14,435 nt of DNA from DASUPK01 sp036520315 (GTDB taxonomy: Bacteria > Actinomycetota > Thermoleophilia > Solirubrobacterales > 70-9): NCBI GenBank assembly GCA_036520315.1, contig DATDJZ010000050.1, positions 1 through 14,435 on the forward strand, written 5' to 3'. This document shows, piece after piece, positions 6,907 to 13,146 of this stretch; the first letter of the stretch is position 1; each line of letters starts with the position of its first letter. The position numbers and the translations under genes were made by a program. A model generated the notes under the pieces. That model did not search any database. It was not told where the DNA came from and saw only the letters and a list, made by a program, of their open reading frames with translations.

Positions 6907-7041
6907 TCAGGGGTCGCCAGGACCTGGATCATCGACCTTCGTCTCGCGCATGCAGCAGGTCGCGCCAGTTCTGGACGATGCCGCGATCAGCCCCCAGAGT
7001 CGAAAGGCCTCGCGAACGACCTCGACGTTCTCCCTCGTCAT
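6907..7041 (-). pseudogene. Stump of a SnoaL/NTF2-like protein gene
   Basis: An ATG at 7041 on the minus strand opens a 44-codon frame beginning MTRENVEVVREAFRLWG, the typical N-terminal helix of SnoaL-like (NTF2-fold) proteins, which are often found in many copies in Thermoleophilia. After that helix similarity is lost and a stop follows, where an intact member would continue for another 90 or more residues. GATACT lies 8 nt before the ATG and could be a former promoter. The gene sits in the spacer after citrate synthase (6879-7075), which holds nothing else convincing; a weak CCCC-ATCA-GGGG hairpin at 6902-6913 lacks a T run. It may be a remnant or, less likely, a small expressed peptide. 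Confidence 0.5.
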
Positions 7042-7061
7042 CGCGGCGCAGTATCCCAGGC

Positions 7062-7067
7062 TAGTCT
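7062..7067 (+). promoter_or_regulatory. -10 element of the 113-residue protein gene
   Basis: TAGTCT fits TANNNT and ends 8 nt before the GTG at 7076, giving a predicted leader of about two bases. An earlier in-frame GTG at 7070 would lie between the -10 and the expected start of transcription, so it cannot be used from this promoter. Confidence 0.45.
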
Positions 7068-7075
7068 CCGTGCCC

Positions 7076-7417
7076 GTGAGCTGGAAGGTCACGGTCCGGC
7101 ACGGGTCCAATGTCGGAAGGGAGAAGTTCGCGACGCTCGACGAGGCGATCGCCGACGCCCGCCGCCGGGTCGAGGAGATCAGGCGCGAGGGTGGTCTCCC
7201 GCCGATCAGCGTGTTCCGGACACACACTCCCGACCAGCGTGTCCACGCCCGCATCGAGATCTCGGGCCCCGGCCTCATACGCGCACCCGAGGGCGGCATC
7301 GACGTGATGGGGGACGGCAAGGCGATCGCCTACACCGGCGCGGTGCGCAAGGAGCAGATCGACGCCGACTCGCTGGGTGACGCCTTCGAGCGGCTGCGAA
7401 ACGCCCTCGCGCCCTGA
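7076..7417 (+). CDS. Conserved-looking hypothetical protein, 113 residues
   Basis: The frame has coding character: no overlapping gene, a plausible promoter, and a mixed alpha/beta pattern. An initial strand WKVTVRHG (3-10) is followed by an amphipathic helix LDEAIADARRRVEEIRREG (21-39). Strands then follow, including RVHARIEISGPGL (55-67) and a glycine-rich turn IDVMGDGKAIAYTG (75-88), and a final helix ends at 111. There is no signal peptide or membrane segment, so it is probably cytosolic. I recognise no named domain and assign no function. The GTG at 7076 is chosen over the GTG at 7070 because of the TAGTCT position. It is separated by 69 bp from the next small gene, which has its own promoter. 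Confidence 0.68.
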   Translation: MSWKVTVRHGSNVGREKFATLDEAIADARRRVEEIRREGGLPPISVFRTHTPDQRVHARIEISGPGLIRAPEGGIDVMGDGKAIAYTGAVRKEQIDADSLGDAFERLRNALAP

Positions 7418-7473
7418 CTCCCACGGGTCCGCGCGGATCGAATACTGCCGCTGAGGCAAACGGCACGCGCGGC

Positions 7474-7479
7474 TAATCT
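7474..7479 (+). promoter_or_regulatory. -10 element for a leaderless transcript of the 97-residue protein gene
   Basis: TAATCT fits TANNNT and is separated by seven bases from the ATG at 7487, so transcription would begin at or next to the start codon. The intervening bases contain no Shine-Dalgarno. CTGAGG at 7451-7456, 17 bp upstream, is a poor -35 match. Confidence 0.55.
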
Positions 7480-7486
7480 GCCGCCG

Positions 7487-7780
7487 ATGGCCGAGAGCGT
7501 CGAGGTCGGACGGCGGGTGCGCCTGCCGAATGGGGCGGAGCGCCCCATCCAGGTCTTCATCAACGGCAAGCAGCAGACGGAGGGCTCCGACTACACGGTG
7601 CATGGACGCGAGATCGTCTTCTCCCGGCCGCTGGTCAAGGAACAGGTGAGCAGCGGGCGCTGGCTGGCGATGACGCTCGGCCTATTCGGCAGCTACGGCA
7701 AGAACGAGTCCGTCGACGTCCACTTCCGGCGGGGAGGCAAGGTCCAGGTGATCTCCGACGCCAAGGTCGTGGGGGACTGA
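7487..7780 (+). CDS. Small hypothetical protein coupled to the LLM oxidoreductase
   Basis: The 97-residue protein looks mostly beta-stranded: VEVGRRVRLPNG (5-16), RPIQVFINGKQQ (19-30), a YTVHGREIVFSRPL block (36-49), then VDVHF and KVQVI strands. The FxNGxxxxxGxDY wording resembles a ligand- or scaffold-type beta domain, but no family is recognised. One hydrophobic stretch (59-68, WLAMTLGLFG) is too short for a confident membrane helix. Its stop TGA overlaps the ATG of the oxidoreductase in TGATG, so the two are almost certainly co-translated. This suggests a function related to that enzyme, but nothing in the sequence says what it is. Confidence 0.75.
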   Translation: MAESVEVGRRVRLPNGAERPIQVFINGKQQTEGSDYTVHGREIVFSRPLVKEQVSSGRWLAMTLGLFGSYGKNESVDVHFRRGGKVQVISDAKVVGD

Positions 7781-8715
7781 TGCGCGTCTGCCTGATGATC
7801 GAGGGACAGGAATCCGTCTCGTGGGAGGAGTGGCGCGCCCTCGCCAAGGCGTGTGAGGAGAGCCCGATCGAGGCCCTGTTTCGCTCCGACCACTACCTCT
7901 CGGTGATGGGCCGTAGTGACCGCGGCGCGCTCGACGCCTGGGCGACGATCGCCGGGCTGGCGGCGATCACCTCGGAGCTCCGCCTCGGCACGCTCGTTTC
8001 GCCCGCCACGTTCAGGCATCCCTCCGTGCTGGCCAAGAACGTCGTCACCGCCGATCACATCTCGGGCGGGGGCCGCATCGAGCTCGGCATGGGGACCGGC
8101 TGGCTCGAGGCCGAGCACGTCGCCTACGGCTTTCCCTTCCCGCCGCTGGGTGAGCGCTTCGAGCTGCTCGAGGAGCAGATCGAGATCGTCCGGAGCCAGT
8201 GGGACGAGACCGGTCTCGACTTCGTGGGCAAGCACTACACGGTGAGGGGCGATGCCCTGCCGAAGCCGCTCTCGACTCCGAACCTGATCGTGGGGGGCCG
8301 GGCGAGGCCCCGCAGCCTGCGGCTCGCCGCCCGCTGGGCCGATGAGTACAACCTGGTGATGATGACCGCGGAGGAGTGCGCCGAGGCGATCCCACTGGTC
8401 AAGGAGGCGTGGCGGGCGGCGAGCCGCCCCGAGCCGGTGATCTCGCTGATGACGAGCTGCATCATCGGCTCGGATGAGGTCGACCTGCTCGAACGCGCCC
8501 ACGCCGTCGCGGAGGTGCGCGGGGACGACGCGACCGACCCCGAGGCCTACCTCGAGGCGGAGCGCCCGAACTCCCTGGTCGGCACGGTCGCCCAGATCCG
8601 GGAGCAGCTCTCGGAGCTGGAGGGGATCGGCGTGCAGAGGGTCATGCTCCAGTACCTGACTCACCGCGACCTCGACGGCGTCGACTACATCGCCGAGCTC
8701 GCCGAGGGCGGCTAG
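7780..8715 (+). CDS. LLM-class (luciferase-like) F420-dependent oxidoreductase
   Basis: The 311-residue protein has the bacterial-luciferase TIM-barrel pattern: N-terminal strand MRVCLMIEG (1-9), ALFRSDHYL (32-40) with the conserved SDH, LRLGTLVSPATFRHPSVLAK (68-87), the SGGGRIELGMGTGW loop (95-108), and LIVGGRARPRSLRLAARWAD (169-188). These features are usual in actinobacterial F420-dependent members (TIGR03560/Rv1855c-like by memory), where deazaflavin F420 supplies or takes hydride. FMN use cannot be excluded. The substrate is unknown. Translation is coupled to the upstream 97-residue protein; no separate Shine-Dalgarno is seen. It converges with the TetR gene with five bases between stops. 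Confidence 0.9.
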   Translation: MRVCLMIEGQESVSWEEWRALAKACEESPIEALFRSDHYLSVMGRSDRGALDAWATIAGLAAITSELRLGTLVSPATFRHPSVLAKNVVTADHISGGGRIELGMGTGWLEAEHVAYGFPFPPLGERFELLEEQIEIVRSQWDETGLDFVGKHYTVRGDALPKPLSTPNLIVGGRARPRSLRLAARWADEYNLVMMTAEECAEAIPLVKEAWRAASRPEPVISLMTSCIIGSDEVDLLERAHAVAEVRGDDATDPEAYLEAERPNSLVGTVAQIREQLSELEGIGVQRVMLQYLTHRDLDGVDYIAELAEGG

Positions 8716-8720
8716 TCGTT

Positions 8721-9404
8721 CTACCTAACGCTGCGGAACAGGTCCGTTATCCAGATTCTGAGGTCGTTGCCGAGCGCGGTCAGATCGGGCTTCGCCGACG
8801 TGTCGAGCGCGTCGGAAGCGAGCTGCCGCGCGGCGTAGACCACACCGATGTACGCGCTCCACGACTGGGAGGGCCGGCCGTCGTCTGAAGCCCGCGCATC
8901 CTCCTCGCGAATGAACTTGGCGAACAACGTCAGGGAGTCCCGCCGCCGGGCGCGCGCAGAGGCCCCGAGTGCGTCGATCTCCACCTGGTAGGCGCGCGCC
9001 ACCACGAGGTCCTCCTGCAGGGTGGCGAGGTACGCGTCGAGCAGGGCGGCCGTGTATCCGGGACGGTCATCGGGCGTGACGTCGACAGCGACCATCTTCT
9101 GCAGGAGCACGCTGATGAAGCGGTCGTACCCGGCGAAGATGCAGGCGTCCTTGCTCTCGAAACACCTGTAGAAGGCCTGCAGGGACACGCCCGCGCGGCT
9201 CGCGATGTCGCCTATCCCGAACCCGCGGTAGCCGCGAGCGGCGAGTAGCTCGGTGGTCGCCGCGAGCAGCCGTTCGCTCTGCGCCTCGTGGACCTGCTCC
9301 CGGCTCAGCCTGTGGCGGCCGCGGGGCAACGACTCGGGGAGCGTGAAGAACACGCCATCGGTGACGGGCGCCACCCGCGCCTTCGATGCGGTCTTGCCGG
9401 CCAC
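8721..9404 (-). CDS. TetR/AcrR-family transcriptional regulator
   Basis: From the GTG at 9404 the protein has 227 residues. An N-terminal extension of about 40 residues precedes a TetR DNA-binding domain. The helix-turn-helix is IGDIASRAGVSLQAFYRCFESKDACI (64-89), where YRCFESKDA is the recognition-helix/stabilising-helix pattern. The C-terminal region (about 100-227) is an all-helical ligand domain typical of the family, and its inducer is not predictable. A TTG one codon upstream is an alternative start; AGGGA with six bases to the GTG favours 9404. It is the last gene of the minus-strand series, nine bases after the secreted hydrolase, and is likely co-transcribed with it. It is a candidate controller of the hydrolase/peptidase unit, the dehydrogenases, or both. 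Confidence 0.9.
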   Translation of the reverse strand: MAGKTASKARVAPVTDGVFFTLPESLPRGRHRLSREQVHEAQSERLLAATTELLAARGYRGFGIGDIASRAGVSLQAFYRCFESKDACIFAGYDRFISVLLQKMVAVDVTPDDRPGYTAALLDAYLATLQEDLVVARAYQVEIDALGASARARRRDSLTLFAKFIREEDARASDDGRPSQSWSAYIGVVYAARQLASDALDTSAKPDLTALGNDLRIWITDLFRSVR

Positions 9405-9413
9405 CAACGATCC

Positions 9414-10481
9414 CTAGGGTGCGATCGGAGGGCGGTCCTGGATCTTCAGGGGAATGACGGGCGTCCCGTCGCTCCACCTGCCGAGCGAGCGATGCTGCGG
9501 CGTGTTGCCGAGCGCATAGCGGCAGTTCTTGCCTTGGTAGGCGCAGCTGCGCAGCGCGTCCCAGACCTTCCAGCAGAAGTTCCAGTCGTAGGCGTTGGCC
9601 GGGCCGAAGGTCCCGGCACCTCCGGCGCATACCCCGTGCTCCGATGAGAGCACCGGCTGGCCGTGCGGGTCGGTGTGGGTGAGCACCAGATCCTTGTTCC
9701 GATCCGGGATCTGCGAAATCAACTGGAAGACGGCGTTGCAGCTGGAGTCCGCCTTGCCAAGCTCAGAGATGACACCCTCGCCGCCGGAGTGGCACTCGAA
9801 CTCGGTCTTGCGAGGAATGCCGGCCAGCGTGTCATCCAACGCGGGCTCGCCGAACCCGTTGAGCCCGCCGTCGTGGGGATCGTCCAGGAAGATCGCCCTC
9901 GGTCCCGGCAGTCCGAGCGACCGGAACCGGTTCGCCATGTTCGCGGTGACGATCCCGCCGAAGGAGAAACCGAAGTAGCTGGTCCTGCGGAGCAGCGGGT
10001 GCACTCGCGTATCGCTCGATTGCAGATAGGAGAGACCGCCGCGAATCCCGTTGACGGCGGAGTTGATGCAGGGCTCGATGTTGAAGGGGCCGGGACAGGG
10101 GGCCGCGATGCCCGTCTGCCACCTCGGGTAGATGACCACGCTGCCCCGCCGCACCGTGTGGCTGATGAAGGCGTACATCGTGTCGTAACCGGTGAACTCG
10201 CCGTACCCGTGCATGACGATCGCGAGCGGCGCCTTCCGCGGCCGCGGTCTGGTGGGCTCGAACGCGAACCAGGCGTCGTTCCCGCTCCCTCCGGCGGTCA
10301 CTCGGAAGCCGCCGTGTCGATGAGCCCGTCCACCCGGGCCGCTCTTCGGCTGAGGCGGCTGCGTGACGGTCGTGGCAGACGGGGCCGACTGGGCGGTGGA
10401 GCTCCCGGCGAAGAAGCCGAGGAGGGCCACGCCGAGGGCCAGCGAGATCGCCGCAGCGGGGACCATCCGACCTCTCGCCAT
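9414..10481 (-). CDS. Secreted alpha/beta-hydrolase
   Basis: The 355-residue protein starts with a signal peptide: RGR followed by a hydrophobic core (7-24) and a likely signal peptidase I site near AQSA (30-33). A Thr/Pro/Gly-rich linker leads to the hydrolase domain. Visible features are the HGYG oxyanion motif (91-94), the nucleophile elbow GFSFG with Ser173, an acid candidate in FLDDPHDGG (Asp200/201) and a histidine candidate in LTHTDPHG (His269 or His273). Several paired cysteines (such as 129, 138, 230, 248 and four near the C-terminus) fit an exported disulfide-bonded enzyme. It probably cleaves an ester or similar bond outside the membrane; the substrate is unknown. An in-frame GTG at 10487 overlaps the upstream stop as GTGA and is an equally possible start. 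TetR follows at nine bases. Confidence 0.83.
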   Translation of the reverse strand: MARGRMVPAAAISLALGVALLGFFAGSSTAQSAPSATTVTQPPQPKSGPGGRAHRHGGFRVTAGGSGNDAWFAFEPTRPRPRKAPLAIVMHGYGEFTGYDTMYAFISHTVRRGSVVIYPRWQTGIAAPCPGPFNIEPCINSAVNGIRGGLSYLQSSDTRVHPLLRRTSYFGFSFGGIVTANMANRFRSLGLPGPRAIFLDDPHDGGLNGFGEPALDDTLAGIPRKTEFECHSGGEGVISELGKADSSCNAVFQLISQIPDRNKDLVLTHTDPHGQPVLSSEHGVCAGGAGTFGPANAYDWNFCWKVWDALRSCAYQGKNCRYALGNTPQHRSLGRWSDGTPVIPLKIQDRPPIAP

Positions 10482-10483
10482 CG

Positions 10484-12103
10484 TCACTGCGGGGGCAGCT
10501 CCGTAGAGCAGGTGGGCGTGCCGGCGGCACGCTGGGCGCGGTAGTTCGGGTAGTCGCCGGCGATCTCGGCGCTGGGCAGCCGTTGGAGAGCGAGGATGGA
10601 ATCTCCGGCCGCAAGCAGCTGGCTGCGCATCCGGTTGAAGTCGACCGCCTGACGACCGAAGGACGGCGCCCACAGCGACCAGGGGCCCGAGATCATCGCC
10701 AGCGTGGGGATCAGGTGCGTCTGGAAGGCGGTCCCGATCCCGCCCATCGAGCAGATCGGGGGCGCCTGCCCCGTCACGGGCGCCCCGAGACCACGCAGCA
10801 CTGCCGTGTCGTCGAGATTGCGCCCCTTCGTGGCATTGACGGCAGCCTGGTGCAGGGCCTCGCTGTCGCCGGCGCCGAACAGATAGGCCTCGCCCCGCCC
10901 GGTGAAGACGAGGTGCTGCCCGGACCCGTCGGCGTCGGGCACGGGAAGGATCTCGCGCGTACCCATGTGCTCGAGCGCAAACGCGAAGGCCACGGTTCCC
11001 TCGTCGTACTGTGGATCAAGCGCGCGGGCGTACAGCTCCGTGCCGTCGCGGGCGAATCCCAGGTGGCCGCTTCCGAACTCGAACTGGAAGGTCCGCGGCC
11101 GGCATTGCTTCGGAAGCGAAGCGAGGTAGCGGGCCATCGCCAGAACGCCCGCCACACCGTTCTCCTGGACCCAGGTGACCCCGTCCGTGTGCGTCGACAG
11201 CACGATGCGCTGCGAGCTCTGCCCCCGGAGCGTGGCGATCAGGTTTCTCGTCTTCGCCCGCTTTGACGCTGCGTGGACCACGACCCGCGCGGAGCGACCG
11301 GCTGCGGCGAGCCCCTTCAGCTGCGTCCCCTGGTCGGCCCCCACGAACAGGCCGGGCAGCTTGTAGTGGGTTCCGTCATGCGGGTCCCAGTAGCCGCGGA
11401 CCTGCTTGCGAGGCACGTCGAAGGCGAAGATCAGGCTGGCTGCCCCGGCGGTGCCGGCCGCGAACATGTCCTTGTTGAGCGGAGCGAGATACGGCCGGGC
11501 GTAGTCACCCGTTTGCGACGCTAAGTCGGGTGTGATGTAGAGGGAGAGGAACTGGATGCCGGCGGACGGGATGGACGCTTGCGGGAAGTCCCGGATCACC
11601 ACCTTCCCGGCGGAGTTCGCGGCCGTGATGGGCTGGTCGGGAGGGAGGTAGACCAGCGGGCCCCCGGATCCACGATCGTTGGTCGGCCTCGAGTAGGGGA
11701 CCGCCCCCGCCACGGGGATCCTGGAACTCGAGCCGCGGGCATTCAGCAGCCTGAGCTCGCCCGCACGTGCGAGGTCTCGGCCCGGGCCGTTCTTCACCGG
11801 CGTCGTGGGCTGCCAGCCGCGGACGAAGTAGGGGTCCGAGCGGACCCTGATCCCGCGGATTCGCTTGAGGCGGCTCTCGAGCCAGCCGAGCTCCTGATTG
11901 TGGGACCTGCTCCCCGCGTTCCGGAGCTGGCCGAAACCGACGACCTTGCCCATCGTCGCGCGCAACTGTGCCGCTCTGGCGAAGGCACGGTTCCCGACCG
12001 TGATCGGGCAGCTCGCAGCCGCCGCCGGCTGCGCAGCGATCGCCATCAGTACCAGCGCGACGGCACCCGCCGCCGCGCTCACAGCCACAAACCTCCTACC
12101 CAT
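10484..12103 (-). CDS. Secreted M28-like metallopeptidase homologue with divergent metal-ligand residues
   Basis: The 539-residue protein carries a signal peptide (1-30: RR, then a long Ala/Val core ending in PAAAA). An N-terminal helix region with GSRSHNQELGWLESRL (64-79) is typical of M28 aminopeptidases. A PA-domain-like insert spans about 145-270, and the peptidase core about 285-510. NLIATLRGQ (287-295) and IVLSTHTDG (300-308) match the NVIA..G and H-x-D region. However, the usual D-N-x-S-G becomes ENGVAG (314-319), the usual E-E pair becomes GH (346-347), and the usual ligand Asp region reads LEHMG (377-381); the last His is His463. It may bind metal differently or be inactive as a peptidase. 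The start is fixed by a TACCGT hexamer 8 nt upstream. The hydrolase follows with overlapping or nearly overlapping start. Confidence 0.75.
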   Translation of the reverse strand: MGRRFVAVSAAAGAVALVLMAIAAQPAAAASCPITVGNRAFARAAQLRATMGKVVGFGQLRNAGSRSHNQELGWLESRLKRIRGIRVRSDPYFVRGWQPTTPVKNGPGRDLARAGELRLLNARGSSSRIPVAGAVPYSRPTNDRGSGGPLVYLPPDQPITAANSAGKVVIRDFPQASIPSAGIQFLSLYITPDLASQTGDYARPYLAPLNKDMFAAGTAGAASLIFAFDVPRKQVRGYWDPHDGTHYKLPGLFVGADQGTQLKGLAAAGRSARVVVHAASKRAKTRNLIATLRGQSSQRIVLSTHTDGVTWVQENGVAGVLAMARYLASLPKQCRPRTFQFEFGSGHLGFARDGTELYARALDPQYDEGTVAFAFALEHMGTREILPVPDADGSGQHLVFTGRGEAYLFGAGDSEALHQAAVNATKGRNLDDTAVLRGLGAPVTGQAPPICSMGGIGTAFQTHLIPTLAMISGPWSLWAPSFGRQAVDFNRMRSQLLAAGDSILALQRLPSAEIAGDYPNYRAQRAAGTPTCSTELPPQ

Positions 12104-12107
12104 TGGC

Positions 12108-12121
12108 GTAAACGGTATTAC
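12108..12121 (-). promoter_or_regulatory. -10 element framed by an inverted repeat, upstream of the M28-like gene
   Basis: On the minus strand GTAA, TACCGT and TTAC follow one another. TACCGT (12112-12117) fits the TANNNT -10 used by neighbouring genes and ends 8 nt before the ATG. The flanking GTAA and TTAC are inverted copies, so a dimeric repressor bound here would cover the -10. It is AT-rich compared with its surroundings and lies in the 20-bp gap after the second acyl-CoA dehydrogenase. The arms are only 4 bp, so the operator reading is tentative. Confidence 0.4.
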
Positions 12122-12123
12122 TT

Positions 12124-13143
12124 TTAGGCGGGAATCGGTGTGCCCGACCCGAGGCCGGAGAGCTCGGCGACCCGCTCGCGGTGATCGCGTGGGGTGCCCA
12201 GCATGCGGCCGGCGACGCGGCCGCGCTTGAGCCAGAACTGCAGGTCGTGCTCCCAGGTGAAACCGATGCCGCCGAGCACCTGGAGGGCCGATGCGGGGAC
12301 CTCCCAGCCCGCGTCGGAGGCGCGGGCACCGGCCATCGCGGCCGCCATCGGCAGCGACTCGGGCTCGGCATCGGCGGTCCAGGACGCGTAGTACGTCAGT
12401 GACCGGGCCTCCTCGGTGGCGAGCAGCATCGTCGCGATGCGATGGCTGACTGCCTGGTAGGCCCCGATCGGCCGTCCGAACTGCTGGCGCTCGCGGGCGT
12501 ACTCAGTGGCCATCTCGAGCGTCCGCTGCGCGATGCCGGTCAGCTCGGCCGCGATCGCGACGGCGAGCCGGTCGCGACCCGCATCGGCGTCGCCCGGCAG
12601 CCGCTCGCCGGCCGCCTCGGAGACGAGGCCGTATGAGCGGGTTGCGTCGATCGCCTCGAACGGCTCGAAATCGACCTCCGAGGGCGGCGCGAGCAGCGCG
12701 CCCTCGCCGTCGAAGGTGACCACCACGTCGGCCGTCGGCAGATCGCAGAAGAGCGTGCTCTGGCCCTCGGCGAACCCGCCGAAGGACCCGGTGGCCTCGC
12801 CGGAGGCGAGCTTCGGCAGCCACTCCGAGCGCTGCCCGTCCGACCCGGCGGCCGAGATCACCAGCGCCGCGCCGGCGCTGCCGAGCAGGGGGGTCGGTGC
12901 GCATGCGATCCCGCTCTCCTCGAACAGCACGGCGAGCTCGACCATGCCGAGGCCCTGCCCCCCGTCCTCCTCGGCGATCGCGATGCCCGGCCAGCCGAGC
13001 TCGGAGATCTCCTTCCAGAGCCCGTCGTCGTAGCCGCGGGCCTCGGCGAGCTCGCGCACCTTCTCCGGCTTGAAGCGGGAGGCGAGGAACTCGTGCGCCG
13101 TGCGCTTGATCTCCTGCTGTTCGTCGTTCAGGTCGAAGTTCAT
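12124..13143 (-). CDS. Acyl-CoA dehydrogenase, short FAD-motif subunit of a probable heteromer
   Basis: The 339-residue protein has the acyl-CoA dehydrogenase fold. The N-terminal helical domain begins MNFDLNDEQQEIKRTAHEFL. The C-terminal domain carries RERQQFGRPIGAYQAVSH (217-234), the arginine and glutamine motif that binds the FAD pyrophosphate, and LGGIGFTWEHDL (290-301). The middle beta domain is short and lacks the usual E-P-x-x-G-S-D flavin motif; SFGGFAEG (120-127) stands in its place. This is like the short partner in actinobacterial alpha2beta2 dehydrogenases such as the FadE26/FadE27 steroid side-chain enzymes. It starts three bases after the stop of the upstream dehydrogenase, so equal synthesis is likely. 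The substrate is not known; steroid or branched CoA esters are only suggested by analogy. Confidence 0.9.
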   Translation of the reverse strand: MNFDLNDEQQEIKRTAHEFLASRFKPEKVRELAEARGYDDGLWKEISELGWPGIAIAEEDGGQGLGMVELAVLFEESGIACAPTPLLGSAGAALVISAAGSDGQRSEWLPKLASGEATGSFGGFAEGQSTLFCDLPTADVVVTFDGEGALLAPPSEVDFEPFEAIDATRSYGLVSEAAGERLPGDADAGRDRLAVAIAAELTGIAQRTLEMATEYARERQQFGRPIGAYQAVSHRIATMLLATEEARSLTYYASWTADAEPESLPMAAAMAGARASDAGWEVPASALQVLGGIGFTWEHDLQFWLKRGRVAGRMLGTPRDHRERVAELSGLGSGTPIPA

Positions 13144-13146
13144 CCC

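Noticed and set aside
6902..6913. CCCC-ATCA-GGGG hairpin after citrate synthase as a terminator
   Set aside because: A 4-bp stem without a following T run is too weak to call.
5055..6932. 625-codon minus-strand open frame covering citrate synthase
   Set aside because: It is the longest frame in the window but is antisense to citrate synthase. Its Val/Leu/Arg/Asp-rich composition mirrors the third-position GC of the real gene.
9663..10544. 293-codon plus-strand frame opposite the hydrolase
   Set aside because: It has no motif, no promoter and shadow composition, while the opposite strand has a signal peptide and a GxSxG elbow.
10488..10673. Upstream 62-residue extension of the secreted hydrolase
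   Set aside because: It overlaps the end of the M28-like gene, is Arg/Ala/Pro-rich shadow sequence, and would bury the signal peptide inside the protein.
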